Assembly: GCF_019683755.1 (NCBI RefSeq)
Contig: NZ_JADGHT010000011.1
Location: 1 to 32,635 of the forward strand
DNA: 32,635 nucleotides
Reading direction: 5' to 3'
Origin: Thermogemmatispora sp.
Lineage (GTDB): Bacteria > Chloroflexota > Ktedonobacteria > Ktedonobacterales > Ktedonobacteraceae
Every line of letters starts with the position of its first letter. Position 1 is the stretch's first letter. The notes under the pieces are model-generated. The model was not told where the DNA came from. It saw nothing but the letters and a program-made list of their open reading frames with translations, and ran no database searches. Of the stretch, positions 31,459 through 32,635 are shown one piece after another. The translations under genes were made by a program, and so were the position numbers.

Positions 31459-31488
31459 TTGACAGCCAGCGGCGGGTGATGGTAGAGT
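31459..31488 (+). promoter_or_regulatory. Promoter of the PIG-L deacetylase gene
   Basis: A perfect TTGACA (31459-31464) precedes TAGAGT (31483-31488) by 18 bp, with an extended TGG. The leader would be about 40 nt. Confidence 0.55.
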
Positions 31489-31535
31489 AGCAGCAGGTTC
31501 CACGCAGCTAGCTCGTACAAAGGGGATAGAAAGAC

Positions 31536-32387
31536 ATGGCAACACGGCGACTGCTGGGCGTCTTTGCCCATCCCGACGATGAAGGGAGCATGAGCGGTGC
31601 CTTTATCCTTTACGGTCAGGCAGGGGTTGAGACTGGGCTGGTCTGTGCCACGCGGGGGGAAGTAGGAGAAATTGCTGATCCTGTCCTCGCCACCCCAGAG
31701 AACCTTGGCCAGGTGCGCGAACAAGAGCTGCGCGCTGCCGCCGACGTGCTGGGCATAGGGCACCTCTGGTTTCTCGACTATCGCGACTCTGGTATGGCGG
31801 GCACACCAGACAACAACGACCCGCGCGCTCTCATCCAGGCCCCACCTGCTGACGTCATTGGCAAGCTGGTCGCCATTATTCGCGCTTTCCGCCCGCAAGT
31901 CATGGTGACCTTCGACGAAACGGGAGGATACGGCCATCCTGACCACATCGCCATCTACCGCTACACCACAGGCGCCTTCTACGCCGCAGCCGATGAGGCG
32001 CAGTATCCCGAGCTAGGGCCGGCCCATGCCGTTTCTAAGCTCTACTACACCGGCTTTCCGCGCAGCGGCATTCGTGTCCTTGCCGAATGGCTCAAGGAGC
32101 AAGATCTTTCCCTTGAAGGGACCGCCCTGCGTGGTAGCGACCTTGATCAGCTTGGCATTCCTGATGAACAGATCAGCGTCTTCCTTGATGTGTCCTCGGT
32201 GCTCGATCTCAAAGACCGTGCCTGGGCCTGCCATCGGACGCAGCTCGGGACAGTTGGCATTATGGCCCGCATTCCTCCAGAAATCCAGCGGCGCTGGCGA
32301 GGTTACGAGTGCTACCAGCTTGCCGCCACGCGCGTTGGTCCCGACTTGCCAGGCGAGAACGACCTATTCGCTCATATTCATAGCTAA
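31536..32387 (+). CDS. PIG-L/LmbE-family zinc deacetylase
   Basis: This 283-aa protein belongs to the GlcNAc-PI de-N-acetylase family, which removes acetyl or acyl groups from amino-sugar conjugates. Zinc-binding AHPDDE (H12, D15) and GHPDH (H137) are intact, with D14 as the likely catalytic base. The GGYGHPDH context is like MshB and Mca of mycothiol metabolism, and bacillithiol BshB enzymes share the fold. No thiol biosynthesis gene is nearby, so the substrate is open. The ATG has a purine-rich AAAGGGGATAGAAAG stretch upstream. Length is normal. It converges on the kinase fragment at the window edge. Confidence 0.93.
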   Translation: MATRRLLGVFAHPDDEGSMSGAFILYGQAGVETGLVCATRGEVGEIADPVLATPENLGQVREQELRAAADVLGIGHLWFLDYRDSGMAGTPDNNDPRALIQAPPADVIGKLVAIIRAFRPQVMVTFDETGGYGHPDHIAIYRYTTGAFYAAADEAQYPELGPAHAVSKLYYTGFPRSGIRVLAEWLKEQDLSLEGTALRGSDLDQLGIPDEQISVFLDVSSVLDLKDRAWACHRTQLGTVGIMARIPPEIQRRWRGYECYQLAATRVGPDLPGENDLFAHIHS

Positions 32388-32540
32388 ACTACAGAGCGCT
32401 TCCAACGTCCTTGCTCTTCTTTCGCCGGATGCGCTCGGCCTCTCGGCTCCGGCCCAAGCTGATCCGCTCCGCGGCAGTCAAGCGCTGGTCAGCCGCCAGG
32501 GAACAGGCTGCGCCCAGCGCCTCAGCCCGGTGTCACCGCT

Positions 32541-32635
32541 TTAATCTCCCAGCAAAGCCCGCTCACAGGCCCTGGCAAAGGCCCAGACAGAGGGATAACG
32601 TTGCTCCGGCTCATGAGCCAGTGCCCGTGCTAGCA
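32541..32635 (-). CDS. C-terminal fragment of a probable Ser/Thr protein kinase
   Basis: An open frame enters from the window end and stops at TAA (32543-32541). The last 30 residues read LARALAHEPEQRYPSV followed by WAFARACERALLGD. The A.A.EPEQRYPSV pattern is the end of the PknB-type kinase domain, where the conserved Arg sits. It is too short for the ORF track. The catalytic part and the rest of the gene lie outside the window. A different protein with a similar ending is possible. Confidence 0.65.
   Translation of the reverse strand, partial: LARALAHEPEQRYPSVWAFARACERALLGD

Larger units (their letters stand above)
31138..31535. other. Divergent control region of phoU and the PIG-L gene
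   Basis: No gene is supported. It holds the phoU -10 element (31345-31353) in an AT-rich patch and the deacetylase promoter at 31459-31488. The part nearest phoU is G+C-rich leader. Confidence 0.55.

Noticed and set aside
1-32635. CRISPR array, tRNA or rRNA genes, insertion sequence
   Set aside because: No regularly spaced repeats, no tRNA or rRNA signature stretches and no transposase motifs were seen on either strand.

Overview
The window looks like a chromosomal segment of a G+C-rich, non-enteric bacterium, most likely a member of the Ktedonobacteria (Chloroflexota), with Thermogemmatispora-like relatives the best guess. This rests on the protein style: an XRE regulator with an MmyB-like sensor domain, many TPR proteins, a DUF4388/PATAN protein, a TIR-STAND-solenoid giant, soluble histidine kinases with a coiled-coil N-terminus, and a PknB-type kinase tail. 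No database search was possible, so the taxonomic call is an inference. I see no rRNA, tRNA, CRISPR array, transposase, phage gene or origin.

Layout. 1-3.6 kb: an XRE/MmyB-type regulator (+) converges on three unrelated-looking multi-pass membrane proteins (-) with their own promoters. 3.7-7.3 kb: two TPR proteins (-). 7.5-10.0 kb: three short paralogous XRE regulators (-), interrupted by an unknown 134-aa protein (+), in gene-poor DNA rich in repeats. 10.1-15.2 kb: a strong promoter, a small 81-aa ORF and a 1526-aa TIR-STAND NTPase-solenoid protein (+), divergent from the third regulator. This is the best candidate for an undescribed defence or signalling system. 15.2-24.9 kb: mostly housekeeping genes: uvrC, an FmdB-type zinc ribbon protein behind a hairpin-rich leader, a 70-aa protein, a soluble histidine kinase, a DUF4177-like protein, a BCP/PrxQ peroxiredoxin, an aldehyde dehydrogenase and a DUF4388 protein. 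25.0-32.6 kb: a glycosyltransferase, a leaderless SDR, a pterin synthase (PTPS) that overlaps an RNase D-HEAT protein tail to tail, a beta-carbonic anhydrase, PhoU, a PIG-L/LmbE deacetylase, and the last 31 codons of a probable Ser/Thr kinase (absent from the ORF track).

How it may work together. The third small XRE regulator and the small-ORF/TIR operon share one divergent control region with two promoters and an inverted repeat. The simplest model is that the regulator keeps the TIR NADase-type effector silent. The sister regulators, with duplicated upstream boxes, sit next to the TPR genes and may form a related circuit. Elsewhere, genes are mostly single transcription units. Several end in unusually long-armed, wide-loop inverted repeats without T tracts, which may be this lineage's way of ending transcripts or protecting 3' ends. 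Many promoters use TATACT as the -10 box.
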